From: an uncultured Burkholderiaceae bacterium | GTDB lineage: Bacteria > Pseudomonadota > Gammaproteobacteria > Burkholderiales > Burkholderiaceae_F | Length of the DNA: 64,000 nucleotides | Assembly (NCBI GenBank): GCA_944390675.1 | Contig: CALXQR010000004.1 | Span: 124,001-188,000, forward strand | Reading direction: 5' to 3' | Shown here: positions 1 through 10,000 of the stretch, in pieces | Layout of the letters: each line of letters starts with the position of its first letter | Position numbering within the stretch: the first letter of the stretch is position 1 | Position numbers and translations under genes: made by a program | The notes under the pieces: generated by a model | The model's database searches: none | Told to the model about the DNA's origin: nothing | What the model saw: only the letters and a program-made list of their open reading frames with translations

Positions 1-138
1 ACTTTCGCGCTTCAGGTCTACCGCAAGCCTAAAGAGCTGGATTTGCCCTTTGCCAACGTCGGCCACGAATATCCGGAACCGGAAACCCTTGAAGCGTTGC
101 AAAAGCTTTTCCCGCGCTTTGAATTAAGGCGCGAATAG
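1..138 (+). CDS. C-terminal end of an unidentified protein (partial)
   Basis: An open frame runs in from the left edge and encodes 45 residues ending in FPRFELRRE before a TAG stop. Only the tail is present and I do not recognise the family. The stop is immediately followed by the stop of the next gene on the other strand, so the two genes converge with no spacer. Codon use resembles the neighbouring genes. A truncated reading frame from a real gene is likely, but no function can be given. Confidence 0.55.
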   Translation, partial: TFALQVYRKPKELDLPFANVGHEYPEPETLEALQKLFPRFELRRE

Positions 139-948
139 CTAAAGAATTATTCGGGTTCCGCAGCCCGCCCAGTCCACATCGTCGAAGACTTTTGCCATGG
201 CCGCTGCGGCCTTAAATCCCGTGCAATGATTGGGGCGCCAGCGCTTGACATCAAAAGCCTTGAGCGCCTCAATCCATATCGGAAGCTCTTCGGCTGAGGC
301 AGCACTTAAATGTGTGCCGCCTAAAACCGTGTCAAACGAATCCACGTTAAAAGTCTTTTGCGCGTAGCGAAGAATGTTGGGCAAGCCCGCGTGGGCGCAA
401 CCCAAAACGACGCTTGCGCCGCGCTCGCCTTTGACAAGAAGCGACACATCGTCTTTGAACGTATCGGGAATTTTTTGACCGTCAGGCGTTTCTTCCCACA
501 TGTTCTTTGAATTCACAAAACGGTGATCGCGCTCAGCCGCAGGAACTGTGAAGGCAATGACTTCGTCTGTAATCTGCGCCCAAGTGTCAAAAGGATCGGT
601 GAGGATGTTTGCAAAGAGGGGGCCGCCACCGCCGTTTCTTTTTTGATCAGCGTCTGACCATCTCTGAACGCTCATGGCAGATGACCCCCAGCGGCGGGCA
701 AGAGGAGCGGCAAGAATGGCGTCTACGAGGCCCCCTGTGTGATCAAAATGCGCATGAGAAAACACGATGTGGTCAATGCGTGATGGATCAATTTTGAGCA
801 CGCGCAGGTTGTGCATCAGAGAATGCATTTCAGAGCCCGTATCGAGTAAAAGGCGTGTTTTGTCACTTTCCAAATAAAGACAGTAGCCCCACTCCGCTTT
901 CAAAAGGCGGTTTGTGCAAAAATTTTCAACGACAACAGTGAGTTGCAT
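139..948 (-). CDS. MBL-fold metallo-hydrolase
   Basis: Cytoplasmic protein of about 269 residues with the metallo-beta-lactamase fold. The metal-binding motif FSHAHFDHTGG lies near residues 63-73 (H65, H67, D69, H70), with further ligand-type positions in CAHAGLPN and GGTHL. This pattern matches the group annotated as 7,8-dihydropterin-6-methyl-4-(beta-D-ribofuranosyl)-aminobenzene-5'-phosphate synthase-like hydrolases; the true substrate is unknown. I prefer the ATG at 948 to the upstream TTG at 963, because a GGGAG ribosome site sits about 10 bases before it and MQLTVVVEN is a natural beginning. It stands alone, convergent with the gene to its left and divergent from rpsF. Confidence 0.85.
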   Translation of the reverse strand: MQLTVVVENFCTNRLLKAEWGYCLYLESDKTRLLLDTGSEMHSLMHNLRVLKIDPSRIDHIVFSHAHFDHTGGLVDAILAAPLARRWGSSAMSVQRWSDADQKRNGGGGPLFANILTDPFDTWAQITDEVIAFTVPAAERDHRFVNSKNMWEETPDGQKIPDTFKDDVSLLVKGERGASVVLGCAHAGLPNILRYAQKTFNVDSFDTVLGGTHLSAASAEELPIWIEALKAFDVKRWRPNHCTGFKAAAAMAKVFDDVDWAGCGTRIIL

Positions 949-1065
949 CAAAATTTCTCCCAAAAACAGACGCTTTGGTGCTAATATAGCGCCGCTTTTG
1001 CAAAGATTGGCGGCTTTTTTCGCTAACTCTTTAAAAATTCAGCGAAAAAAAAGGGCAGTTTGATC

Positions 1066-1094
1066 TTGCAAAGGCGGTGATTATCGATTACAAT
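1066..1094 (+). promoter_or_regulatory. sigma-70-type promoter of the rpsF operon
   Basis: TTGCAA (1066-1071) and TACAAT (1089-1094) are separated by exactly 17 bases. Transcription would start near 1101 and give a leader of about 65 bases that contains the hairpin at 1112-1141. Confidence 0.6.
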
Positions 1095-1111
1095 CGCCTT
1101 TTTCTGTCCTT

Positions 1112-1141
1112 GCCACACCGGAAATAGACGCTCCGGGTGGC
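1112..1141 (+). promoter_or_regulatory. S6:S18-type ribosomal protein leader hairpin
   Basis: GCCAC (1112-1116) pairs with GTGGC (1137-1141), and CCGGA (1118-1122) with TCCGG (1132-1136), leaving one bulged A and a 9-base loop. It is followed by TTTTCCC and then the AAGGAG ribosome site of rpsF. A CCG-containing hairpin ahead of rpsF is the known target through which the S6:S18 complex represses its own operon in many bacteria. Autoregulation here is inferred from position and sequence. Confidence 0.65.
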
Positions 1142-1165
1142 TTTTCCCGTAAGGAGACAATTCCA

Positions 1166-1570
1166 ATGCGTCATTATGAAATTTGCTTTATTGTGCACCC
1201 GGATCAAAGCGAGCAAGTGCCCGCTATGATCGAACGCTACAAGGCTCTCGTCGCTGAACAAGGCGGCAAGATGCATCGTGTGGAAGACTGGGGCCGCCGT
1301 CCGTTGGCCTATCCGATTCAAAAGTTGGTTAAGGCTCACTATGTTCTCATGAACGTCGAATGCACGCACGAAACGCTCGCTGAGATCGAAAACGGCTTCC
1401 GCTTCAACGACGCCGTGTTGCGTCATTTAACGATCAAGATGAAGAAGGCTGAAACTGCTCCCTCTCCGATGATGAAGATCGTCGAAAGAGAAGAACAGAA
1501 GAAGGCTGCCAGCGAAGCTGCTCAGGCTCAGGTCCAAGCCGCTCAAGCTCAAGAAGCTGCCGCTGCTTAA
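1166..1570 (+). CDS. rpsF: 30S ribosomal protein S6
   Basis: 134 residues. It starts with the family-typical [18 protein letters not shown] and contains the conserved stretch [16 protein letters not shown]6 binds the central domain of 16S rRNA as a partner of S18, which is encoded two genes downstream. The last 35 or so residues form an Ala/Gln/Glu-rich tail, as is common for variable S6 C-termini. AAGGAG lies about 10 bases before the ATG. It is the first gene of rpsF-priB-rpsR-rplI and probably controlled by the leader hairpin. Confidence 0.98.
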   Translation: MRHYEICFIVHPDQSEQVPAMIERYKALVAEQGGKMHRVEDWGRRPLAYPIQKLVKAHYVLMNVECTHETLAEIENGFRFNDAVLRHLTIKMKKAETAPSPMMKIVEREEQKKAASEAAQAQVQAAQAQEAAAA

Positions 1571-1610
1571 TTAATTTTTTATCCCTGTCGAAAGAACAAG
1601 AAGACGCGCC

Positions 1611-1904
1611 GTGAACACAATCCGATTAACTGGTGAGTTCACTCAGAAAGCCCAGATGCGGTACACACCCGCGGGCCTGGCGGTTTTAGAAGTGGTGTTT
1701 CACCACGCAAGTGTGGTAAAAGAGGCATCTCAAGAACGTAAATTGGTTTTTGATTTTGCCGCAAAAGCCTGTGGCGATATCGCCCTGGCACTGGATAAAG
1801 AGCCTTTGGGATCGGTTTTTGAGATCTCCGGTTTTTTAGCCCCGCGCTCGCAGCGTTCACGACAGATGATCGTTCATATTACGCAATACTCACAAGGAGT
1901 TTAA
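1611..1904 (+). CDS. priB: primosomal replication protein N (PriB)
   Basis: 97 residues with a GTG start. PriB is a small OB-fold single-strand DNA-binding protein that helps PriA reload DnaB at stalled forks. It starts NTIRLTGEF and ends in [23 protein letters not shown], the usual C-terminal beta strands of PriB. Its position between rpsF and rpsR is the classical beta/gammaproteobacterial arrangement, and dnaB lies just downstream. It ends 2 bases before rpsR starts. Confidence 0.93.
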   Translation: MNTIRLTGEFTQKAQMRYTPAGLAVLEVVFHHASVVKEASQERKLVFDFAAKACGDIALALDKEPLGSVFEISGFLAPRSQRSRQMIVHITQYSQGV

Positions 1905-1906
1905 AA

Positions 1907-2179
1907 ATGGCTTTTGGTGCAAAGGGCAAGGGTAAGCCGCGCCGTGGCAACCAACAAAACGCGCTCTTTAAGCGCAAGAAGTTCTGCCGCTTTACGGCTG
2001 AACACGTCGAAATGATCGACTACAAGGATGTGGAAACGCTCCGTGACTTCATCCAAGAAAACGGCAAGATCATGCCGGCTCGTTTAACGGGTACGAAGGC
2101 TCACTATCAACGTCAACTCGACACGGCCATCAAGCGCGCTCGTTTCTTGGCTTTGTTGCCGTACACGGACAATCAATAA
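1907..2179 (+). CDS. rpsR: 30S ribosomal protein S18
   Basis: 90 residues, a little longer than the 75-residue E. coli protein because of a basic Gly/Lys/Arg N-terminal extension (about residues 1-22). The core [18 protein letters not shown] and the C-terminal [13 protein letters not shown] are diagnostic. S18 pairs with S6 on the 30S platform. AAGGAG sits in the end of priB just upstream. Confidence 0.98.
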   Translation: MAFGAKGKGKPRRGNQQNALFKRKKFCRFTAEHVEMIDYKDVETLRDFIQENGKIMPARLTGTKAHYQRQLDTAIKRARFLALLPYTDNQ

Positions 2180-2199
2180 TCGAGTGAGGAGTTAATCAA

Positions 2200-2649
2200 A
2201 TGCAAGTTATTCTTCTTGAAAAGATTACCCACCTCGGTGAATTGGGTGACATCGTTAAGGTTAAGGATGGTTACGCTCGTAACTACTTGATCCCCACGAA
2301 GCGTGCCAAGCGTGCTACGCAAGCTGCTATCGCCGAATTCGAACAACGCCGCGCTGAGCTCGAAAAGGCTCAAGCCGAACGTATCGCTGCCGCCGAAGCT
2401 GTGGCCGCTAAGTTGAACGGCGACGTGGTTGAAGTGGCCAGCAAGGCTGGTGTTGACGGCCGTCTCTTCGGTTCCGTCACGAACGCTGACATTGCTGAAG
2501 CTCTTCAAGCTCAAGGTTTCGACATTAAGAAGTCTCAGATTCGTTTGCCGAACGGCCCGATCAAGGCTTTGGGTGAAACCCCGATCGTTATCGGTTTGAT
2601 GACGGACATCACCGCCGAAATCACCGTGCGTGTCGTGGCTGAAGCCTAA
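2200..2649 (+). CDS. rplI: 50S ribosomal protein L9
   Basis: 149 residues, the standard length. The N-terminal 23S rRNA-binding domain carries the signature [17 protein letters not shown] (residues 17-33), followed by the long connecting helix rich in Glu/Ala/Arg and a C-terminal domain ending [10 protein letters not shown]. It is the last ribosomal gene of the operon and is followed by a good intrinsic terminator. Confidence 0.98.
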   Translation: MQVILLEKITHLGELGDIVKVKDGYARNYLIPTKRAKRATQAAIAEFEQRRAELEKAQAERIAAAEAVAAKLNGDVVEVASKAGVDGRLFGSVTNADIAEALQAQGFDIKKSQIRLPNGPIKALGETPIVIGLMTDITAEITVRVVAEA

Positions 2650-2670
2650 TCGATACCTCGATTAAGACGG

Positions 2671-2706
2671 AAGGCTCGGTTCCTTTGGAATCGGGCCTTT
2701 TGTTTT
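2671..2706 (+). terminator. intrinsic terminator after rplI
   Basis: AAGGC...GCCTT and TTCC...GGAA arms (2671-2699) enclose a TTT loop with four further pairs including wobbles, followed by TTGTTTT. It separates the ribosomal operon from dnaB. Confidence 0.8.
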
Positions 2707-2798
2707 AGATTGAAACAAAATCAGCCAAGAGAATCAGAGTGTCTCTGCTAAAATAACTCGTCTATTTAAAGTACCTGTTTAATAACTGAATCAGAATA

Positions 2799-4166
2799 AT
2801 GGCTGAAGAAAAAACGAACGATTCTGTCCGTCTGCCGCCTCATTCGACTGAAGCCGAACAAGGCCTTTTGGGCAGTCTTTTAATTGATAACCGCGTCTTT
2901 GATATGGTCAATGACGTGGTGACGCCCGAAGATTTCTATCGAGGCGACCATCGTCGTATCTACGAACATATAACGCAGCTGATCAGCCAAGGGCGTCCGG
3001 CTGACGTCTTAACCGTGCATGATTCCATGGCGGCTGTTGGTTTGGGGCAGGAAGGCACAAAGAGCTTTTTAAACTCTTTGGCGATGAATACGCCCAACTC
3101 CGCCAACGCACGGCGTTACGCAGAAATTGTCCGCGACAGAAGCATTCTCAGAAGTCTTGTTAATGTGGGCTCCCAAATTGTGGATTCTGCCCTTGATACC
3201 AAAGGCGTGGAAACGAAAGACATTTTGGATCGCGCTGAAAGCTCCATCTTCAAGATCAGTGAAGACGCGCAGGTTGCTGGTGCCGGACTCAAACCCGTGA
3301 AGGGCGCTTTAAATGCAGTCGCTGAACTTGTCACAAAGCTTTATAACTCCAAGAGTCAAAATCCTGTGACGGGAGTGCCCACGGGTTTCATTGACTTGGA
3401 TCGTTTGACAAAAGGCATGCACCCTGGCGAACTCATCATTGTGGCCGGACGCCCTGCTATGGGTAAAACGACCTTTGCGATGAATATCGCCGAGTACGTG
3501 GCGATGCGCGCGGAGATGCCCGTGGCGATCTTCTCCATGGAAATGCCTGCCGAGCAGTTGGCGATGCGTCTGATCAGTTCCTATCAGCGCATTCGTTTGG
3601 AACACTTGAGAAACGGTCGTTTGGAAGGGGACGAATTCCAAAAGATGAGCGCGGCGGTGACCGATATCGCCAACTCCAAGAACATCTTTATTGACGATTC
3701 GTCCGGTTTGACCATTTCTGACTTAAGATCGCGTGCGCGGCGCCTGTCACGTGAAGTCAAGCAATTGGGTTTGATTGTCGTTGACTACATCCAGTTGATG
3801 AGCGGGGACGGACGAGGCGAAAACCGCGCGCAGGAAATTTCAGACATTTCCCGCGGTCTGAAACTTTTGGCTAAAGAACTTAATTGTCCGATCATCGGCC
3901 TGTCGCAGTTAAACCGCTCGCTTGAACAGCGACCCGACAAACGCCCGATGATGAGTGACTTGCGTGAATCCGGTTCTATCGAACAGGACGCCGACGTCAT
4001 TATTTTCCTCTACCGTGACGTCGTCTATAACCAAGACCTCAAAGACACCGATCAGGAACGGGACGCTGAAGCCATTATCCGTAAACAGCGTAACGGTCCG
4101 ACCGGCACGGTGGAACTCACATTCTTCGGTGAGTACACTCAATTTAAGAGCAGAGCGAGGGTCTGA
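2799..4166 (+). CDS. dnaB: replicative DNA helicase DnaB
   Basis: 455 residues, normal length. The hexameric helicase unwinds DNA at the fork and recruits primase. The N-terminal DnaB domain starts at HSTEAEQGLLGSLL (about residue 15). The RecA-like domain carries Walker A GRPAMGKT at residues 217-224, a Walker B-type stretch LIVVDYIQLM, and the DNA-binding/arginine finger region ISRGLKLLAKELNCPIIGLSQLNR. No intein or insertion is visible. A DUF456 gene starts 2 bases after the stop. Confidence 0.98.
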   Translation: MAEEKTNDSVRLPPHSTEAEQGLLGSLLIDNRVFDMVNDVVTPEDFYRGDHRRIYEHITQLISQGRPADVLTVHDSMAAVGLGQEGTKSFLNSLAMNTPNSANARRYAEIVRDRSILRSLVNVGSQIVDSALDTKGVETKDILDRAESSIFKISEDAQVAGAGLKPVKGALNAVAELVTKLYNSKSQNPVTGVPTGFIDLDRLTKGMHPGELIIVAGRPAMGKTTFAMNIAEYVAMRAEMPVAIFSMEMPAEQLAMRLISSYQRIRLEHLRNGRLEGDEFQKMSAAVTDIANSKNIFIDDSSGLTISDLRSRARRLSREVKQLGLIVVDYIQLMSGDGRGENRAQEISDISRGLKLLAKELNCPIIGLSQLNRSLEQRPDKRPMMSDLRESGSIEQDADVIIFLYRDVVYNQDLKDTDQERDAEAIIRKQRNGPTGTVELTFFGEYTQFKSRARV

Positions 4167-4168
4167 TC

Positions 4169-4660
4169 ATGGATGCATTGATCACCTATGGTTTGTATGG
4201 CGTGGCTTTTTTGCTGATCCTTGTGGGCGTGGCGGGCACGATTGTTCCGGCGCTGCCCGGGATCCCCATGATTTTCGCAGGCGCCTGGCTCATCGGCTAT
4301 ATGGAAGACTACCAGTACTTCGGCTGGGGTACATTGATCGCGTTGGGTGCATTGACCGTTATTTCGCTCATTATTGATTGGGTGAGTCAGACAATGGGGG
4401 CGCAGAAAGCGGGGGCCACAAAGCTCGGACTCTCAGGCGCATTCCTCGGCACGATTATCGGTATTCCCTTCGGGCTCGTAGGGATTTTCCTTTTCCCCGT
4501 GTTCGGTGCCTTTATCGGTGAGATGATCGGTCACCGCGATATGAGAAAAGCGGGTAAGGTCAGTTGGGCCACCTGGATCGGCATGATCGCGGGCATCGCC
4601 GCCAAACTTGCCATCGCCTTTATCATGATCGGTATCATGTGCGTGATGCGATTTGTATAG
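4169..4660 (+). CDS. DUF456 family integral membrane protein
   Basis: 163 residues and very hydrophobic, with about four membrane segments: residues 5-45, 50-70, 90-120 and 133-160. The paired glycine-rich motifs GVAGTIVPALPGIPMIFAG and GLSGAFLGTIIGIPFGLVGIF are characteristic of DUF456 proteins, whose function is unknown. It begins 2 bases after dnaB and is probably co-transcribed. A strong bidirectional terminator follows. Confidence 0.85.
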   Translation: MDALITYGLYGVAFLLILVGVAGTIVPALPGIPMIFAGAWLIGYMEDYQYFGWGTLIALGALTVISLIIDWVSQTMGAQKAGATKLGLSGAFLGTIIGIPFGLVGIFLFPVFGAFIGEMIGHRDMRKAGKVSWATWIGMIAGIAAKLAIAFIMIGIMCVMRFV

Positions 4661-4688
4661 CAAGTTGAGATCGTTTTAATATTATTAT

Positions 4689-4710
4689 GATGGCGCCTTC
4701 GGGCGCCATC
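4689..4710. terminator. bidirectional terminator between the DUF456 gene and recD
   Basis: Perfect 9-bp arms GATGGCGCC / GGCGCCATC enclose a TTCG tetraloop. A T-rich run (GTTATTTTT) follows on the plus strand. On the minus strand it lies just past the recD stop at 4712. Confidence 0.85.
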
Positions 4711-4711
4711 G

Positions 4712-6538
4712 TTATTTTTGGGCCAGGCGGTCCGCCAAACCGCTTGCGCGCTCCGTTCTTGTTAGAACCGAACGTTCAATGCTCGTGAGCGATCCAAACA
4801 CTGCCGCTTCTTTTTGAGCACGCGTCACACCGGTATAAAAGAGTTCTCGGCTGCAAAGGGGATTTTCGGCGTCGTTTGGCAAAAGCACAGCGACGTGCTC
4901 AAACTGCGAGCCCTGAGATTGGTGAATCGTCATCGCAAAAGCCGTGTCGTGTTCGGGTAAAAGCCCCGCCGGAATGCGCTTATCACGGTCGCCGATAAAA
5001 AGCTCATAGCGAGATACGTCGCCTGCTTGTTCAATAACGATTCCCACATCGCCGTTATAGACATCCAGGCTCGGCGTATTTTTGCGGATAATCACCAGAC
5101 GGCCCGGATAAAAGAGTGCGTCTGACGGTGCACCCACTTCTTCTCTTACTAGACTTTCGGCGTAGTCATTGATGGCGTTGACGCCGTTTGTGCCGACTCG
5201 TGTCGCACAGAGCACTCTGAAGCGCTCGGCTTCAAGCCAAAGCGCCTGAAGGCTTGGTCCATCTTTTTTCTTTTGATAAGTTTTAAGCGCCATGAGGTAA
5301 TCGTCAAGGTGCGGTTTCATCCAAGCGCGAAGCGAGCGATCGACAAAGTCGTTTGCGTGATAAAGCTTGATGCTCACCTGATCCTTGCCTTCGCCTCGTA
5401 ATTTAAATTCATCGATAAAGCTTTTGATGTCAAAGGGCTTTTCGGCTGTTTTAATTTCAGAAGCTAAAAGGCCGACGTTCGAGTCGCTCGTGAAGCGATG
5501 GCTGATGGTGAGTTCTGCCACATTTTTTGCCATCGCTCCGTCTTTGGCGGTGAGATCTCCCAGCACAGAACCTGGACCCACGGCAGACAGTTGATACTTG
5601 TCACCCAGCAAAATAAGCCGAGTTCGGTTTTCATCAATAACGCTCAGAAGTCTCTTGGCTAGCCGTAGATCAATCATCGAGGCTTCGTCAATAATCATCA
5701 CATCCACATCAAGGGGCTGTTCCTCATTGGGAATTTTGCCTTTTTCATTCGGGCTCAAAAGCCATTTATGAATGGTGCGCGCAGGCAAGGAATCGGCGTT
5801 GATTCGTTCGATCACATGGCTGAAATAGTCCGGGAAACGCTGTGTTGAATTAATAAGCGACTGCATAATGCGGGCAGTGGCTTTGCCGGTCGGCGCGGCA
5901 AGTGCAATTTTGAGCGTCGGATTTTCGATAAGGAGGCACTCCAGAAGTTTTGCTACAACGGTTGTTTTACCCGTGCCGGGGCCGCCTGTGATGATAAAGA
6001 ATTGATGCTTTAAAGCTTCGGCAACGGCGCCTTGCTGTTCAGCGCGGGACTCTTCATCATTTTCTCGTGCCGGTCCGTATTGAAGCTCGTTAAAGCCAAG
6101 GAGCGCTTTCTTAACAGGCGCTTTGAGAGCACCGATTTTCTTTTGACTCATTGCCAGAATACTGAGCGCGACCTCGCGCTCCTGCATAAAGCGTCTTTGC
6201 GTATAAACGCGAGTCACCGATGACTGACGGTCGAGCACAAAAGGAATCTCTTGGTTGCCGCTTTGCTCTAGTTTTTCAGGCTTTTCAGTCAGAAGCCCAT
6301 AGTCTTTAAGTTCTTCACACTCTTTGGACGATAAAACAGCCTTTTGTTTCTTGCTCCACTGAACGCAGACGCTGCCTTTTTCTTCGCTTTCGGCCAAGGC
6401 ATCCATCAGTCTGTTTAAACATTCAGGCGTCTCTTTTTGGATGGAGCGCGCCCGACAAAGCGTGTTCCATAACGCCTGCCCGATCGTGCGGTACGCCAGC
6501 TGCGTCTCACTTAATTGAACGTTTTCGTCTTGCTGCAT
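4712..6538 (-). CDS. recD: exodeoxyribonuclease V alpha subunit RecD
   Basis: 608 residues. RecD is the 5'-3' superfamily 1 helicase motor of RecBCD. Walker A GGPGTGKTT lies near residues 183-191, with the DExx-box VMIIDEASMIDL, LILLGDKYQLSAVGPG, and the C-terminal motif AMTIHQSQGSQFEHV followed by RELFYTGVTRAQ. It is the last gene of the minus-strand operon WYL - recC - recB - 3'-phosphatase - recD, separated from the phosphatase gene by 12 bases. The ribosome site before its ATG is weak. Confidence 0.95.
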   Translation of the reverse strand: MQQDENVQLSETQLAYRTIGQALWNTLCRARSIQKETPECLNRLMDALAESEEKGSVCVQWSKKQKAVLSSKECEELKDYGLLTEKPEKLEQSGNQEIPFVLDRQSSVTRVYTQRRFMQEREVALSILAMSQKKIGALKAPVKKALLGFNELQYGPARENDEESRAEQQGAVAEALKHQFFIITGGPGTGKTTVVAKLLECLLIENPTLKIALAAPTGKATARIMQSLINSTQRFPDYFSHVIERINADSLPARTIHKWLLSPNEKGKIPNEEQPLDVDVMIIDEASMIDLRLAKRLLSVIDENRTRLILLGDKYQLSAVGPGSVLGDLTAKDGAMAKNVAELTISHRFTSDSNVGLLASEIKTAEKPFDIKSFIDEFKLRGEGKDQVSIKLYHANDFVDRSLRAWMKPHLDDYLMALKTYQKKKDGPSLQALWLEAERFRVLCATRVGTNGVNAINDYAESLVREEVGAPSDALFYPGRLVIIRKNTPSLDVYNGDVGIVIEQAGDVSRYELFIGDRDKRIPAGLLPEHDTAFAMTIHQSQGSQFEHVAVLLPNDAENPLCSRELFYTGVTRAQKEAAVFGSLTSIERSVLTRTERASGLADRLAQK

Positions 6539-6550
6539 AGTCGGACCTGT

Positions 6551-7003
6551 TTAGGAAAAGTGGTTGCCGGCGATATCCAGACACGTCAATCCGATTTCGC
6601 GCCACATCCGAACCACGGTATCGCGATCATCAACGGTGAAAATTACGTCCGCATACGGTTCAATCAGTTCTCGGTACATCTTGAGCTTGAATTCCGGGTC
6701 GGTCAGTTCCGGGTAGTTGCTCAAAATCAGTTGATCATAATGGATATTGTTTTTTGCGAGCCACTCTTCGGTGAGCGCTTTAAAGCGAGCAGGGCGCGCA
6801 GAGAGCAAAATCACGTTGATCTGCGAGGCTTTGGCCATGTCAATAATGGCGGCCACCGAAGGATTAACGGTGTCGAAAATGCAGGCCGAATGAAATTCGT
6901 CCCGACGTTTGGGCCGCTCCTGCATAAAGTGCTGACGATGTGTGCACTCGCATAGCGTTCCGTCCAAATCCAAAATAATGGCTTTAGGTTTTCTTCTGAC
7001 CAT
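6551..7003 (-). CDS. PNKP-type polynucleotide 3'-phosphatase (HAD fold), stand-alone
   Basis: 150 residues. HAD motif I is ILDLDGTLCE (D14 and D16 expected to be catalytic), motif II is VILLSARP, and the C-terminal VDDRDTVVRMWREIGLTCLDIAGNHF closely resembles the 3'-phosphatase domain of T4 polynucleotide kinase (DDR-x-VV-MWR-IG-x-C). The kinase half is absent. Such domains remove 3'-phosphates from nucleic acid ends. It starts 2 bases after the recB stop and lies 12 bases before recD, so it is an embedded member of the RecBCD operon. That it cleans break ends is inferred from context. Confidence 0.8.
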   Translation of the reverse strand: MVRRKPKAIILDLDGTLCECTHRQHFMQERPKRRDEFHSACIFDTVNPSVAAIIDMAKASQINVILLSARPARFKALTEEWLAKNNIHYDQLILSNYPELTDPEFKLKMYRELIEPYADVIFTVDDRDTVVRMWREIGLTCLDIAGNHFS

Positions 7004-7005
7004 GG

Positions 7006-10000
7006 TTAAATTCCTTCAGTTCGTGTGGCGGCAGCCCATGCCTCAACGGCTCCTGCGTGGTAGCCCTTTGTAAAGAATTCATCGAGGCAGGCGACAAGCG
7101 CTTTAGGGGGCGCAGCGACAAAAACACCGTAGGGTTTATCGTCAGCTGCGCGGATGCCGCGGATAAAGGCGTAGATGGCGCCTGCGATTTTTTCATCAGG
7201 ATTTTCAATGCCGTTTGCCGCCAAGTGGCGCCTCAAAGCCACCAAATAGATTAGGTATTGGAGACTGTAGTGGTGGCGCTTAATTTCGCTTACCATCCGC
7301 TCCTGAGTGAATTCCTCCGGTGTCTCACCGAGCTTTGTTCCCTTCCAGTCGAGTACGAAGTATTTGCCCTCGAACGCAAAGCACAGGTCAATCGCGCCCG
7401 TTAAATAGCCGCGAAGCTCACGATCGTTTTCAATGTCAATGTGATAAATCTCATCAAAACGCGACAAGAGCTTGCTTAAATTTTTTGCGGTTACGGGCTT
7501 TCTGCCTTCCTCTGGCTCACCGATCGCAATCGTAAAGCCCATTTCGGCAGTTTTTGACTCGTCCTTTAAATCGCAAAGATAAAGGGGGTTTTTAGTCCCG
7601 AAGACACTCTTATCCACAAGCTTCGCGCAAAGCACATCTTTAAGCAGCTTGTTAAAGATGGGCAGGAAGGCCTCCGGTCCATAAGGCTGAAGATGGTATT
7701 TAAAGGGCATCATCAAACGCATGAGCATTTGATTAAGCGTGTTTTCTGCTTCAGAAACACCATCCTTGGCGTTTTTAACAACGGTGTAGTTTGCGCGTTC
7801 AAAGAGCAAGTGTAGGAACGTTCCGCTCTCAAGCCCTCGCTCAAAATCCATGATGGTCAATTGCTGCGGATCTTTTGAGACGACCGGGGCGATCTTCGCG
7901 GACTCTTCAATGAGCTCATCTTCAGAATCTTCTTTTTCCTGCATCAAGGTGAGCGCTTCGGTGGTTTCCGCTGCGCCGCGAGCGATTGCCGTGTAGCTTG
8001 TTGGGAACCATGAGGTGCCGATGACGCGCGACGCTGCGGCAGAAATCGAGCACTCCTTCATGTCCTTATCAACGTTAGGGGCCTTTTTAATGGCGTGCCA
8101 CTCAAGCTCTTCGGTATTGTCGTCGATTCGGCGGATATAAATCTGCGAGCCTTTCGTTTGAGAAAGCTTGTTTATTGCGCGCTCAAAGTCTTCAGGCTCA
8201 AGTGAATCGGAACCGGTGAGCGCACGCGTGTAGCCGTTATCAAAGCCTTTGACTGTTGTTTTGCCGCTCTTAAAGTACGTAAGGGGCAATACCAGGCGCT
8301 GAGACGCGCGGGTCATCGCGACGTAGCCCAGACGCAAAAGTTCAAGCTCTTCCTCGTGGTAAAGGGCTGGGAAGATGTTCGCATTGACTTTTGCCAAACT
8401 GAAATGATGCTCAATTTTCCCGTTATGAATCTCTTTAAACGTGCGTGTGCGTGATCTGCCGAGAGTCGGCATTTCAAGCTCGTTTGCGTAGAGGAGGAAA
8501 ACAACGGGGAATTCCAGGCCCTTACTCTTATGGATCGTCATGACATTGACAAGATCGGCGTCACTGTCAAGCCGTAAATAAAAGCGTTCGTCATCGGGCG
8601 GATTCTGGATTTGTTGTTTAAACCATCGTGCCAAACCCGAAATGTTCTTAAAAGCGCTCGAAGCTTCCTGAAGCACCTCGATTAACTGCTGGTAATTGGC
8701 CAGACGCCGTTCGCCGTTTTTAACCGGCAGAAGCCTTCTTTGCGTGTCGCACTCAAACATGACTTTGTTAACGGCGGCTGACACACCGCGTTTTGTCCAA
8801 ATCGCGGCGGCCGAATCAATGAGTTCCCGTGCTTTTAATGCGGCCTGATCATCAATGCCGTCTTCATCTGCGCTCACAAAGGCTTCGGGAGCAATCGAAT
8901 TGACGCTTTCACCCATGAGGCGCGTTGCGCGCGCGAAGTTGACGGTGCGCACATCTTGAGGCGACTCCATCGCTTGAAACAAAGCGAGCATCTCCTTGGC
9001 TTCATCCGTAGCAAAAATGTTCGACTCATCCCGAAAGAGCATTCGGATGCCCCGGTGCGTAAGAGCGTCTTCCAAGAACTTAACGTGGGTTTTGGCACGT
9101 ACTAAAACCGCAATGTCACTGGGCTGCAGCTTCTTTTCTGGCGTCTTATAGACATTGCCTGACAAAAGCGCCTCAATTTCAGAAGCCACCAATTCAGCCT
9201 GCTGGCGTCGGTTACCCTCGGGGTTGAGCTCGAATTTTTCCTTTGTCCAGATTTCAAAAGCGGGGAGCGGCTCGAACGTTTCGCCCTTTTTGATAAGAAG
9301 GGGGCCCTTTTTCGCACCCGCTTTAGTCGGACTGTATCCGACACCTGAGTCTAAGAATGGGTTCTCAGCGAGACTGTAGAAAGCATTGATGCCAGCAAGC
9401 AGTTCGGGGCTTGAGCGATAGTTCACCTGCAGTTCACTGACTTCACCGATATCGCTTTGAGCCGCCAAATAGGTGTTTAAGTCCGCATTTCTGAATCGAT
9501 AGATGGATTGCTTGGGGTCGCCCACAAAAAAGACCGATTGTGCCGAAGAGTCTTCAGACAAGAACAGGCGCTTAAAGATTGTGTACTGAATCGGGTCCGT
9601 GTCTTGGAATTCGTCAATCAAAATACCGTCGTAGCGGCTTTGAATCCGTTGGACAAAAGCCGTGTTGCCGAGTTCGGCGTACATATCCAAAAGCAAATCA
9701 TTGAAGTCTCTCAAACCTGCGCGGCGCTTTTTGGTCTTTAACGCTTCGGGCGCTTTTTCGATAAAGCGGGCAAAGATCGCATGAAGCGCGGATTCGGTTT
9801 CTTTATCGTCGTCATTGACAGGCCAGTTTTTATCGTGTTTGCCCGTTACCGGGTTCACATTCAGCAAATCGTCAAGCATGGCATGCTTAGCGGATTCAGG
9901 CGCTGAGGTGAGCGCTTTTAAGATGTCCTGCCAAACCGTTGTCTTGTTGTTTTGCTCATTGGTAATACACGATTCAATCAATATTTTTTTGACTCGATCG

